From Defluviitaleaceae bacterium (GTDB lineage: Bacteria > Bacillota > Clostridia > Lachnospirales > WQUN01): a stretch of DNA of 64,000 bases. Below the pieces are notes generated by a model. It saw nothing but the letters and a program-made list of their open reading frames with translations. It ran no database searches and was not told where the DNA came from. The DNA lies in the NCBI GenBank assembly GCA_009780185.1, contig WRAN01000007.1, forward strand, positions 62,001 through 126,000, given 5' to 3'. The position numbers were made by a program, and so were the translations under genes. Shown here in pieces: positions 17,264 to 24,674 of this stretch (the first letter of the stretch is position 1; each line of letters begins with the position of its first letter).

Positions 17264-17321
17264 ATATAGGCGTTTCGATTTGAAATGAGCTGAAGCTCAA
17301 TTTCAAACGAAATCGCTATAC
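17264..17321. repeat. imperfect palindromic element at the abrB stop
   Basis: An imperfect palindrome of about 55 bp: ATATAGGCGTTTCG, then ATTTGAAATGAGCT / AGCTCAATTTCAAA around a short centre, then CGAAATCGCTATA. The right end includes the abrB stop codon. The left 19 nt are identical to the loop of a peripheral stem in the cobalamin riboswitch at 16922-16940. It resembles a REP- or MITE-type element, and may act as the 3' end of abrB mRNA. Confidence 0.5.
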
Positions 17322-17591
17322 TGTGATTTTTATAATGCCTTCATTTGCGTTTTTTATTTCATTACATGACGGGCATAAAAACATCTCTACATTGCTTTCC
17401 TTACTTATGTCGCCGCAGGATATAACGCTGTCGTCGTCCAGATTATTTTCCGCCAAATACATAGTTGCTATACCATCTTCATAACAAAGAGCGAGATCAT
17501 CCCCTATATCTGCGCCTAGCTTTGCCCTTAGCTCTTTGGGAATAAGTATCCTCCCCAAAAAATCAATCTTGTGCTTTCGCTCCAGTTTCAT
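17316..17591 (-). CDS. SpoVT/AbrB-family transcriptional regulator
   Basis: A 91-residue protein with an N-terminal AbrB swapped-hairpin DNA-binding domain: RKHKIDFLGRILIPKELRAKLG (residues 5-26) and a following beta region. The C-terminal half has SCGDI and LCPSCNEI, giving cysteines that could bind zinc; classic AbrB ends in a single CxxC. The target is unknown. AGGAGG lies just before the ATG. A strong terminator and a structured leader lie upstream on the same strand, suggesting attenuation of this gene. Confidence 0.85.
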   Translation of the reverse strand: MKLERKHKIDFLGRILIPKELRAKLGADIGDDLALCYEDGIATMYLAENNLDDDSVISCGDISKESNVEMFLCPSCNEIKNANEGIIKITV

Positions 17592-17629
17592 TGTATTGCC
17601 TCCTTGTAGTTTAGTAAGCTAACGGCAAG

Positions 17630-17684
17630 CAAAAAGCGCGAAGGGAGACGCTGTGTATTTACACATCGTCATCGCCTTCGCGCT
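17630..17684 (-). terminator. strong intrinsic terminator/attenuator upstream of abrB
   Basis: On the minus strand AGCGCGAAGG pairs with CCTTCGCGCT, with an inner GTGTAAATACAC hairpin, followed by TTTTTG. It lies about 40 nt before the abrB start and would end a leader transcript begun near 18034. No promoter is obvious between it and abrB. Confidence 0.75.
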
Positions 17685-17840
17685 ATCTATAAATTCTTAT
17701 CAAATTTATGTAGCGTTACATAGATAATACAATCGGCTTGCCGACAGCTCACGCGCATACAACAATACCAGCTACCAACCTCTAGCTTGGAGGAGAATTC
17801 AAGCTTGAAGAGGGGGTGGGAATGTTATATACTTCGTGGG

Positions 17841-17931
17841 CTGCGGTAGCAGGTGTATACCTGTGTTTGGAGGCGATGTCTGTGCATCCCTTCAGGCGCC
17901 ATTGAGGGGTCGAATCTCAATGGTTCCGCAG
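17841..17931. ncRNA. candidate structured RNA with a four-way junction
   Basis: A 91-nt stretch folds on paper as a cloverleaf. The closing stem is CTGCGG/CCGCAG (17841-17846 with 17926-17931). Arm 1 is CAGGT-GTAT-ACCTG, arm 2 is GGAGG-C-GATG-tctgtg-CATC-CCTTC, and arm 3 is CCATTGAG/CTCAATGG with a 9-nt loop. It is not a tRNA: there is no D-loop GG, no anticodon arm and no standard T-arm. The minus strand fits best, because a promoter at 18041-18070 and the terminator at 17630 flank it. On the plus strand the closing stem is followed by TTTT. Function unknown; a leader or riboswitch for abrB is possible. Confidence 0.45.
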
Positions 17932-17937
17932 TTTTCC

Positions 17938-18024
17938 TTATTTCAGTTGCTTTTTTACTTGTGTTTCATTTACTTCATTCACTTCTTCACTTACTTGTAC
18001 TTGGCTGGAATAATTACCTGCCAT
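17938..18024 (-). CDS. possible 28-residue leader peptide
   Basis: A short reading frame (MAGNYSSQVQVSEEVNEVNETQ then VKKQLK) begins about 10 nt after the predicted start of the abrB leader transcript and ends 7 nt before the cloverleaf. It is rich in Val, Glu, Gln and Asn. The ribosome site is weak. Translation of it could influence folding of the downstream RNA, but no independent evidence shows that it is expressed. Confidence 0.25.
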   Translation of the reverse strand: MAGNYSSQVQVSEEVNEVNETQVKKQLK

Positions 18025-18040
18025 TAGCTTCTATGCCTAT

Positions 18041-18070
18041 GTTATAGCATATACTGCGGTTTGTCTACAA
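18041..18070 (-). promoter_or_regulatory. candidate promoter of the abrB leader RNA
   Basis: On the minus strand: TTGTAG, 18-nt spacer, TATAAC. Transcription would start about 18034 and run through the small frame, the cloverleaf and the terminator towards abrB. Confidence 0.4.
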
Positions 18071-18154
18071 TTTTCCAAAAATAGCTTTTGTCAAAAGTAT
18101 CGGGGCAGTTTGTTGCTTTATATAGATAAGGCATTTCTATTTATTCTTTTACTC

Positions 18155-18391
18155 TTATACTGCCGCTGCCACATGTTGCTTGTTTTTCTCTCTAGCCTCT
18201 TTGCATTTTTTATTCCATGCAGCTTTATAATCGTTAAGACATAAATCATTAGCACCACCCCAGTAAGTAGGGTCTTTTCGCTGTATAGGATCATCTTCCC
18301 AGTCACATCCAGCGCATACGTCATGCGTTGGAGTTTCACCTTTATTTATACTATTGCATATTGGACAAATCCACTCGAACACTCTTATCAA
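18155..18391 (-). CDS. CPCC-family cysteine-rich protein (probable immunity protein)
   Basis: A 78-residue protein of the Cys_rich_CPCC family: WICPICNSI near the N-terminus, then VCAGCDWEDDPIQRKDPTYWGGANDLCLNDYKAAW, the family signature C-x2-C...C-x2-C-WEDD-Q-DP-GGAN-LN. The four cysteines likely bind zinc. Such proteins often sit directly behind toxin-tip genes, and this one overlaps the toxin-like gene by 4 nt. An immunity role is inferred from that context. Confidence 0.8.
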   Translation of the reverse strand: MIRVFEWICPICNSINKGETPTHDVCAGCDWEDDPIQRKDPTYWGGANDLCLNDYKAAWNKKCKEAREKNKQHVAAAV

Positions 18392-18720
18392 CCTCCATCT
18401 TCAATCCTTGTATCATTAAAATAATCTATACCTCGCTTGGGTTTATACATAGATGCAACGCCTGTGGTGTATGCCTTTACCCAATCTCCTGTGATTCTAT
18501 TATATCTAATAATGCCTCCATCACTTGCTTTGTATCCATCAACATCCCCACCGACTTCTGAACGAGCTAACTCTCCTGATTTTCTTACATATTCCTCCAT
18601 GGACATCCCAGGATAGCTTTTACCAGCTTGCAAATGCTTTGTATGACGAGCTTGAGACATCGGTGTCATGTCTGGAATTGATGGGTTTGCACCTATTGCA
18701 CTTAAATCATTAGTGTCCAT
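18388..18720 (-). CDS. orphan toxin-tip protein (BECR-like nuclease domain)
   Basis: A 110-residue protein that looks like the C-terminal toxic domain of a polymorphic toxin without its delivery part. RHTKHLQAGKSY (about 25-36) offers paired histidines; SMEEYVRKSGELAR is a helix; then GYKASDGGIIRYNRITGDWV and GVASMYKPKRG form the strand region with a terminal Lys/Arg. This pattern fits the barnase-EndoU-colicin-RelE (BECR) group of RNases, though the exact family is uncertain. No signal or transport region is present. An AGGGA site precedes the ATG. It pairs with the overlapping CPCC gene. Confidence 0.55.
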   Translation of the reverse strand: MDTNDLSAIGANPSIPDMTPMSQARHTKHLQAGKSYPGMSMEEYVRKSGELARSEVGGDVDGYKASDGGIIRYNRITGDWVKAYTTGVASMYKPKRGIDYFNDTRIEDGG

Positions 18721-18790
18721 GAGTGTTCCCTGCTTTGCACATTGATATTCATCAACTTTCCGTTGTTAATTTTAACATGTTTTCATATGT

Positions 18791-18832
18791 AAAACAGCCC
18801 CTGGTTCATATTAGAATCAGGGGCTGTTTGTG
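18791..18832. terminator. bidirectional terminator
   Basis: AAACAGCCCCTG pairs with CAGGGGCTGTTT around a 14-nt loop, with T-runs on both strands. It ends the SHOCT-like gene on the minus strand and separates it from the toxin-tip gene. Confidence 0.8.
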
Positions 18833-18845
18833 TTTACTAAATTAT

Positions 18846-19247
18846 TTAGTTTTCGCGAGGAGCTTCTTCGCCACAGCACTCGGCTTGTGAGGCTTCTTCG
18901 CAGCAACAATCTTCATCTCCACAACATTCTTTGTTTAAAGAATCGTTGATGGCACATGCTAAATCTTCAAGTACACAAGCTGCCTTTTCTAATGCGGTTT
19001 GGCTTGCTTTTTTGATTTTGGGTTCTACGCCTTTATAAAAGACTTGAACCTTTCCGCCTACTTCTTTGGCTAGTTTGCCGCAGTCGTGGGCAAAGTTGCG
19101 CAGTTTTTCTTCTACATTGTCACGGGTTTCTTTGTTTACAAAGCTTTGGCCACCGCCTTTAAGGGCTTCCAGCAGCTTTGCAGCCTCGTCGGCATTGATT
19201 TTGCCGGATTCTAGCATTTCCAATACTTTCATTTTTTCATTGTTCAT
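18846..19247 (-). CDS. SHOCT-like N-terminal helix protein with Cys-rich tail
   Basis: A 133-residue protein. The N-terminus KMKVLEMLESGKINADEAAKLLEAL is the short SHOCT-like helical hairpin also found at the start of YvlB/LiaX envelope-stress proteins. A charged, probably helical middle follows (ETRDNVEEKLRNFAHDCGKLAKEV). The tail is rich in Cys and acidic residues (KECCGDEDCCCEEASQ, ECCGEE) and could bind metal. Start 19247 has GGAGG 8 nt upstream; the ATG five codons earlier overlaps that site. Function unknown. Confidence 0.7.
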   Translation of the reverse strand: MNNEKMKVLEMLESGKINADEAAKLLEALKGGGQSFVNKETRDNVEEKLRNFAHDCGKLAKEVGGKVQVFYKGVEPKIKKASQTALEKAACVLEDLACAINDSLNKECCGDEDCCCEEASQAECCGEEAPREN

Positions 19248-19386
19248 GGGTGTATCCTCCATTCATTTTCATTTTTATATTATTGCTAAGAAATACGTTA
19301 AAGTATTCAAAAGGTTTAAAGTATTGTATGACCTATATTATACCATTTTTATCGCGAAATAGAAATATGTTACAATAATTTAATAG

Positions 19387-19414
19387 ACGGTTTTGATGAT
19401 AATATCAAAACCGT
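19387..19414 (+). promoter_or_regulatory. 11-bp hairpin in the addB 5' region
   Basis: ACGGTTTTGAT-GATAAT-ATCAAAACCGT forms a perfect 11-bp stem about 35 nt before the addB start, just after a weak promoter-like TACAAT at 19369. It may stabilise the mRNA or be an operator; only AAAA follows, so it is not a terminator in this direction. Confidence 0.4.
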
Positions 19415-19449
19415 AAAAGTAACACTTCTATGTCTAACAAGGAGGCATT

Positions 19450-22400
19450 ATGCCCTTACAATTTATTCTAGGCTCGCCAGGCACCGGAAAGACAACCTAC
19501 TGCTTACAAGGGATTGAAGCTGCTATAGACAGTAACGCGCCTCTTTATTACTTAGTGCCAGAGCAATTTTCCCTTCAATCTGAAAAGCTTATTCTAGCTA
19601 AACGTACCGCCTCAACCCGCGTACAGGTGCTTAGCTTTAATCGGCTTGCTTATAGGTTCTTTGCCTACATGGGTGGGCCGTCGGGGCAAGTAGCTGACGA
19701 TTTAGGCAAAACAATGCTACTGCGTAAGGTTTTATTAGAGCTTGCGCCAGAGCTTATATTTTATAAAAGACAGGTCGAAAGGCACGGTTTTGTAGATGCC
19801 CTCGCCACTACTATCACCGAGCTAAATCACTACTGTATTTCCAGTGAGGACTTGGCACTACGAAGCCACAGCATGGGGCCATCACTTGGGGCAAAACTCC
19901 AAGACCTTGCCCTAATATTATCCCGATACCGCAGCGCAGTAAAAGACCGATATATACTGGCAGATGATATGCTTAGTTTGCTTATCCAAAAATTAAATGA
20001 AAACAATGATATCCCCATACTAAAAAATGCTCAGATATGGGTAGACGGCTTCACCGGCTTTACCCCACAAGAGCGCAATGTTCTTCTATGTTTATTAAAG
20101 CATGGAGCAGACATAAAAATAACCTTAACAACACGTACTACCCCAAGAAAAGCCCCTGATCCACTTTTCACCACTCCTAGAAGAACCGAAGAAAGCATAA
20201 CCGCTTTAGCAAAAAGTGCTCATATCCCAATACTACCGCCTATATATTTAGACACGAATTACCGCCACATAAATAATCCATCTCTGGCCTTTTTTGCAGA
20301 AAATTTCACGATGATTCCCAAAAAAATAAAGCCATTTCCAGATAGAACAAGCATTGAAATCCTTTCCTCCGCAGATAGATACGGTGCCATTTTTACAGCT
20401 GCCCAGAGGATTATCACGATGGTTAATGAAGGCTATAGATATAGGGACATAGCAATAGTATGTGGGGACAAGGGTCATTATGAAAAAACCTTGCATACGA
20501 CCTTCGACCGCTTGGGAATCCCTTTGTTCGTAGATTCGGAGATTGATATACTTTCTCATCCTCTTACAGAGTTTATCCGTGCTGCCCTTAGTATTTTAGC
20601 TCACAACTGGACATACGAAGGTGTTTTTCGGCTTCTTAAAACCCGCCTTACAGGTATGGCATCTGATGACATAGATATAATAGAAAATTATGCCTTGGCT
20701 CATGGTATCACCGGCTATAAATGGCAGTACCCCTTTAAAGGAATCGCGGAAGCCGGACGGCTTCATATCCTTAAATGTCTTGAGGATTTTGGAACCGGGC
20801 AGAAAAAAGATACAGTGCGGGGCTTTAGCCAAAAGATATTTGATACGCAATATCGCTTAAACGTACCCCACCAACTACAGCAGTGGTATGATCACCATAT
20901 GAAAATATCAGACCCTGAGACGGCTCAGATTCATAAACAGATATGGCCAAAGATTTGTCAAGTATTTGATAAGCTGGTGGAAATATTAGGGGATGAAGTC
21001 GTAAACATAGACTCCTTTGCATCCATTTTAGATGCAGGGTTAGCCCAAGTAAGCCTTGGACGTATCCCACCTACAGTGGATCAGGTAGTACTTGGAGATA
21101 CCGGGCGGTCAAGATATCCACAAATTAAAGCCATGATTGTACTTGGAGCCAATGAAGGAAATCTTCCCCCCATGGCACCAAGTCCCGGATTATTTTCTGA
21201 AGATGAACGTGCACAGCTTATTAATACAGCAGTAGAGTTGGCTCCGGATAATCTACAGCGGATTAAGGAGCAATACTACTCACTTTACTGTGTACTAAGC
21301 CAGCCAAGTGAAAGGCTTTGCTTTATTTATCCAGAAGGAGACCCAAAAGGTAAAATATTGCGGCCTTCTCATGTATTAAAGCGGATTCAAGGGCTGTATC
21401 AACAACTTGAGGTGGAAAAGGCTCCTATTTTAAACGAATACATTCCAGCTCATAATATCCAGGATAATAAAATCGACATTCTAACCACAGCACAAAGTAT
21501 TTATGGCTCAACAATTATTACAGCAGCTTCCCGCCTTGAAGCCTTTGCCAGATGCCCATTTCAATATTTCATGAATTATCTGCTAGAGGCAAGGCCTCGC
21601 CAGCGCTACGAAGTATTGCCTACAGACCTAGGCAACTTGTATCACGATATTTTGGCACAGTTTACCAAAGGAGTAGCTTCTGGAGAGATTGATATAACCA
21701 ATATTGACCGAAGCGCTATAAACGCCATAGTAGGAAATCTTATAACCGCATCCACCCCCAATATGGGGATTTTCCAGACCTCCGGCCGCAATAAGCATAT
21801 GCTAACTAAAGTGGAGGATATCTGTAGCACATCCATTTGGGCAATGTGCCAGCACCTAAAACGAGGCAGTTTTATGCCGTTAGGCGCAGAGCTAGACTTT
21901 GGAAAAAATAGTATCCCCATGGAGAATACTAACCTTATACTAACAGGAAGGATTGACCGAATAGACATACTACCAACAGAAAATAACCAGCAATATATAA
22001 GGGTAATAGACTATAAATCCGGCCAAGCTCGTTTTGATATGAAGGATGTACACCAAGGATTGCAGCTACAGCTTATGCTATACATGAACGCGATAATAAA
22101 ATCCCCTGAGATTACAGGCGGTAAGATTACACATCCAGCAGGAGTATTCTATTTCCCTATAGATAATCCTATAATAGATACAGATAATGATATAGGAGAA
22201 GCCGCCTTGGATGAGGCCTTACTCAAGAACTTCCGCATGTCAGGTGTAACATTGGATGGAGAAAAAGTTCTACAAGGAATGGATAAGAGGATAGCCCCCG
22301 GGATGGATTCGTCTGTCATTCCTGTGAGGCTAAATAAGGATGGGAGCATTTCCAAGACTATCAAAGAAACGGTTCTTTCTACTGATGATTTTTTTGCACT

Positions 22401-22545
22401 TGGGCAGGTGGCGGAAGATAAAGCAAAAGAACTAAGTCAGCGGATGATAGATGGAGATATAACCCCACAACCTTGCCCCAAAGGCCCAAAGAACCCATGT
22501 CAGTACTGTGCATATGGTGCTATCTGTGGAGGGAGCCTCATTTAG
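19450..22545 (+). CDS. addB: ATP-dependent helicase/nuclease subunit B
   Basis: A 1031-residue AddB, which with AddA processes double-strand breaks for recombination. The N-terminal ATPase-like fold begins FILGSPGTGKTTY (Walker A, residues 6-18), with YLVPEQFSLQSEK next. The C-terminal nuclease keeps RVIDYKSG, GLQLQLMLYMNA and DLGNLYHDIL. The four iron-sulphur cysteines are present: FARCPFQYF and, at the end, NPCQYCAYGAICGG. Slightly shorter than the B. subtilis protein (about 1166). addA normally follows immediately, but here the next gene is metQ. GGAGG precedes the ATG. Confidence 0.93.
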   Translation: MPLQFILGSPGTGKTTYCLQGIEAAIDSNAPLYYLVPEQFSLQSEKLILAKRTASTRVQVLSFNRLAYRFFAYMGGPSGQVADDLGKTMLLRKVLLELAPELIFYKRQVERHGFVDALATTITELNHYCISSEDLALRSHSMGPSLGAKLQDLALILSRYRSAVKDRYILADDMLSLLIQKLNENNDIPILKNAQIWVDGFTGFTPQERNVLLCLLKHGADIKITLTTRTTPRKAPDPLFTTPRRTEESITALAKSAHIPILPPIYLDTNYRHINNPSLAFFAENFTMIPKKIKPFPDRTSIEILSSADRYGAIFTAAQRIITMVNEGYRYRDIAIVCGDKGHYEKTLHTTFDRLGIPLFVDSEIDILSHPLTEFIRAALSILAHNWTYEGVFRLLKTRLTGMASDDIDIIENYALAHGITGYKWQYPFKGIAEAGRLHILKCLEDFGTGQKKDTVRGFSQKIFDTQYRLNVPHQLQQWYDHHMKISDPETAQIHKQIWPKICQVFDKLVEILGDEVVNIDSFASILDAGLAQVSLGRIPPTVDQVVLGDTGRSRYPQIKAMIVLGANEGNLPPMAPSPGLFSEDERAQLINTAVELAPDNLQRIKEQYYSLYCVLSQPSERLCFIYPEGDPKGKILRPSHVLKRIQGLYQQLEVEKAPILNEYIPAHNIQDNKIDILTTAQSIYGSTIITAASRLEAFARCPFQYFMNYLLEARPRQRYEVLPTDLGNLYHDILAQFTKGVASGEIDITNIDRSAINAIVGNLITASTPNMGIFQTSGRNKHMLTKVEDICSTSIWAMCQHLKRGSFMPLGAELDFGKNSIPMENTNLILTGRIDRIDILPTENNQQYIRVIDYKSGQARFDMKDVHQGLQLQLMLYMNAIIKSPEITGGKITHPAGVFYFPIDNPIIDTDNDIGEAALDEALLKNFRMSGVTLDGEKVLQGMDKRIAPGMDSSVIPVRLNKDGSISKTIKETVLSTDDFFALGQVAEDKAKELSQRMIDGDITPQPCPKGPKNPCQYCAYGAICGGSLI

Positions 22546-22578
22546 CATAGCGAATTAATTCGAAATCGGTCTTGCCTG

Positions 22579-22606
22579 TTGACAAACGAAATTTTTCTGG
22601 TATCAT
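22579..22606 (+). promoter_or_regulatory. promoter of the S-box leader
   Basis: TTGACA, 16-nt spacer, TATCAT, placed about 20 nt before the S-box aptamer. The strong -35 and the position support it as the metQ promoter. Confidence 0.65.
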
Positions 22607-22625
22607 ACCCTCCAACAACTGAATA

Positions 22626-22750
22626 TCACATCCAGAGAGGTGGAGGGACCAGGGCCCGATGAAACCCAGCAACCGGCGGACGCACGGTGCTAATTCCCCC
22701 AGGTGATTAATCACCTGGAAGATGAGCGCTTATAGAGATATAAGTGTAAC
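22626..22750 (+). ncRNA. SAM-I (S-box) riboswitch
   Basis: The S-box core is clear: TCACATCCAGAGAGGTGGAGGGA, then GGGCCCGATGAAACCCAGCAACC, a CGGTGCTAATTCC segment, a CCAGGTGAttaaTCACCTGG variable hairpin (P4) and the closing GATGAGCGCTTATAGAGA strand. It binds S-adenosylmethionine and promotes formation of the terminator downstream, shutting off metQ when methionine is sufficient. Confidence 0.96.
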
Positions 22751-22767
22751 GTCCGAGAATAATGGAT

Positions 22768-22795
22768 ATAAGCCCTGACGAGGCTTATTTTTTTG
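22768..22795 (+). terminator. terminator of the S-box expression platform
   Basis: ATAAGCC-CTGACGA-GGCTTAT followed by a run of seven T. It forms when SAM stabilises the aptamer. Confidence 0.88.
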
Positions 22796-22859
22796 CGCAA
22801 AATCAAATGGCAAGGCTTTTGGCCAAAAGCCCTGCTACAATTACAAGGAGGAATTTTTA

Positions 22860-23672
22860 ATGAAAAAACTATTATCTTTAGCACTATGTATTATTTTATT
22901 GGCAGTAAGTCTCTCCGGCTGTGGCCGCGGCGGCAATGACGATGTTGTAGTTATCCGTATAGGTGCAACCCCCCGGCCTCATGCCGAATTACTTAATCTC
23001 ATCAGCCCTTATCTACTTGAAGAAGGTATCAGGCTTGAAATTACAGAATTTACAGACTTTTCAGCCCCCAACCCGGCTCTTGCAAATGGTTCTTTAGAGG
23101 CTAATTTTTTCCAACACATACCGTTTTTAGAGAATTACATTGCCCAAAGCGGCAACACTCTTCACGTAGTGGGAGCCATCCATATAGAACCAATGGGTGC
23201 CTACTCAGTTTCTTTGGATCATATAGACGAACTGCACTATGGGGCATTAGTTGCCATACCAGACTGCGCAGTCAACGGCCCACGGGCTTTGATGCTCCTT
23301 GAAACTCATAACATCCTCACTCTTAACCCTGATGTAGGCAGTAGAGCCAGTATACATGATATAACAGACAACCCCTTAAATCTGCAATTTATACAAATTG
23401 CTGCTGCACTGCTTCCACGTGTGATGTTGGACCAAGAAGCAGACCTATCAATTATAAACACCAATCACGTACTATCTGGAGCTCCCGGTATTGACCCAGT
23501 TGAAGATTCCCTTATTATGGAAACAACTGATTCTCCTTATGCCAATGTCTTGGTTGTACGTCCAGATGATGCGGATAATCCAGCTATACTCGCATTACTT
23601 CGCCATCTTCAATCCGAGAGGGTAAGGGATTATATATTAGAAAATTATAGCGGCGTTGTACCTGTGTTTTAA
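22860..23672 (+). CDS. metQ: methionine-binding lipoprotein (NlpA/MetQ family)
   Basis: A 270-residue lipoprotein. The signal ends SLSGC (Cys at 21). The mature domain shows the MetQ pattern: VIRIGATPRPHAELLNLISPYL, ANGSLEANFFQHIPFLENY and later DLSIINTNHVL. It captures methionine for the MetNI importer. The S-box riboswitch upstream supports methionine specificity. No metN or metI is adjacent, so the protein must share a transporter encoded elsewhere. AAGGAGG precedes the ATG and a bidirectional terminator follows. Confidence 0.92.
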   Translation: MKKLLSLALCIILLAVSLSGCGRGGNDDVVVIRIGATPRPHAELLNLISPYLLEEGIRLEITEFTDFSAPNPALANGSLEANFFQHIPFLENYIAQSGNTLHVVGAIHIEPMGAYSVSLDHIDELHYGALVAIPDCAVNGPRALMLLETHNILTLNPDVGSRASIHDITDNPLNLQFIQIAAALLPRVMLDQEADLSIINTNHVLSGAPGIDPVEDSLIMETTDSPYANVLVVRPDDADNPAILALLRHLQSERVRDYILENYSGVVPVF

Positions 23673-23720
23673 TTTGGAATCGGTATAAACTAGTACGAAG
23701 TAAGGCTCACACATAAAACG

Positions 23721-23766
23721 GCCCCCTGCATATGTTGTAATATCCACATGTACAGGGGGCTTTATG
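23721..23766. terminator. terminator after metQ
   Basis: GCCCCCTG pairs with CAGGGGGC around an AT-rich, partly self-complementary loop, and CTTT follows. It ends the metQ transcript. Confidence 0.75.
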
Positions 23767-24027
23767 TTTGACACTCATTTGTCTACCTTATTATCCGGTA
23801 GCCTCTTTAGAAAAATATTAGCCAACGAGCAACTGACATTATTAGAGTTTAACTTCCTTACAGGGATCCTTATAAATAACAACATCCCTTTTGACACAGC
23901 TTTTGCCGCCGGCACTAGAAAAAACCCGGCTTCCATACAGCTTACTATTCACATAAATCCTTCTGCTACCTTGGTGCTAGTCACAAGCCTCGAACCTGGT
24001 TCATCAGTGTTTTCACCTAGCCCATAA
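23764..24027 (+). CDS. hypothetical 87-residue protein (doubtful)
   Basis: An open frame beginning MFDTHLSTLLSGSLFRKIL with no recognised domain. Its only ribosome-site candidate, AGGGGG, is part of the metQ terminator stem, and it converges on rsmG with 2 nt between the stops. It could be a small protein expressed by read-through, or no gene at all. Confidence 0.3.
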   Translation: MFDTHLSTLLSGSLFRKILANEQLTLLEFNFLTGILINNNIPFDTAFAAGTRKNPASIQLTIHINPSATLVLVTSLEPGSSVFSPSP

Positions 24028-24029
24028 AC

Positions 24030-24674
24030 TTATTTCTTCTGTATGGCAATAATCGTATGGAACATTTCCTGGGAAATTTCCACGGCACTAATATTTATTA
24101 TTTCCCCGCCTAACTTGTGCAATACAGGTTTGGCGTTTTTTATTTCCTCTTCTATGTTAGGACCCTTCATTGCAAGGAACAGTCCGCCTGGTTTTACTAA
24201 CGGCAAGGCATAGTCTGCAAGCTTTTCCAGCCTCGCCACTGCACGGGCTACGGCTATATCGTACATTTCCCCCACATTTTTTACATAATCTTCCACTCTG
24301 GCATGAACAGTTTCCACATCAGCATACCCCAGCTCGTCCAGGGCTTTACGCAAAAAAAGGACTCGTTTTTGCAACGAATCCAGTAATGTAATGTCCAGGT
24401 TAGGACGGGCAATTTTAAGTGGTACTCCAGGAAAGCCTGCCCCTGTGCCTATATCTATAACTTTCGCATTATTGGTAAGTGCATCTATCCAGGGTAATAG
24501 TGTAAGACTGTCTATGAAGTGCTTTATTGCAAAGCCTTCATCATCCTTTATTGCGGTTAAGTTCATTGGGGCTGATAATACCATATTTTGATATATTTCC
24601 ATATGGCAAAGCTGTGTATCTGTTAGGGTTTGGCCGTTTTTTTCCAGCCAGTTGATAATTAAATCCTTGCGCAT
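24030..24674 (-). CDS. rsmG: 16S rRNA (guanine-527-N7)-methyltransferase
   Basis: A 214-residue RsmG (GidB). The SAM-binding motif is VIDIGTGAGFPGVPLKIA (about 73-90), preceded by MNLTAIKD and KHFIDSL, and followed by LLDSLQKRVLFL and IAVARAVARL. It methylates 16S rRNA near the decoding site; loss gives low-level streptomycin resistance in many bacteria. Start 24674 has GGAG 8 nt upstream and overlaps the preceding gene by 16 nt. It is the last gene of the long leftward run that starts at rpmH. Confidence 0.94.
   Translation of the reverse strand: MRKDLIINWLEKNGQTLTDTQLCHMEIYQNMVLSAPMNLTAIKDDEGFAIKHFIDSLTLLPWIDALTNNAKVIDIGTGAGFPGVPLKIARPNLDITLLDSLQKRVLFLRKALDELGYADVETVHARVEDYVKNVGEMYDIAVARAVARLEKLADYALPLVKPGGLFLAMKGPNIEEEIKNAKPVLHKLGGEIINISAVEISQEMFHTIIAIQKK

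Noticed and set aside
17822-17905. 27-residue peptide gene on the plus strand (MLYTSWAAVAGVYLCLEAM...)
   Set aside because: A possible ribosome site exists, but the frame lies across the structured RNA and lacks the TM-plus-basic-tail plan of known small toxins. Mentioned in a finding but not annotated as a gene.
17841-17931. tRNA or selenocysteine tRNA
   Set aside because: The cloverleaf is there, and one loop resembles a T-loop (GTCGAAT). However, the arm lengths are wrong, the D-loop GG and an anticodon loop are missing, and no CCA-compatible end is present.
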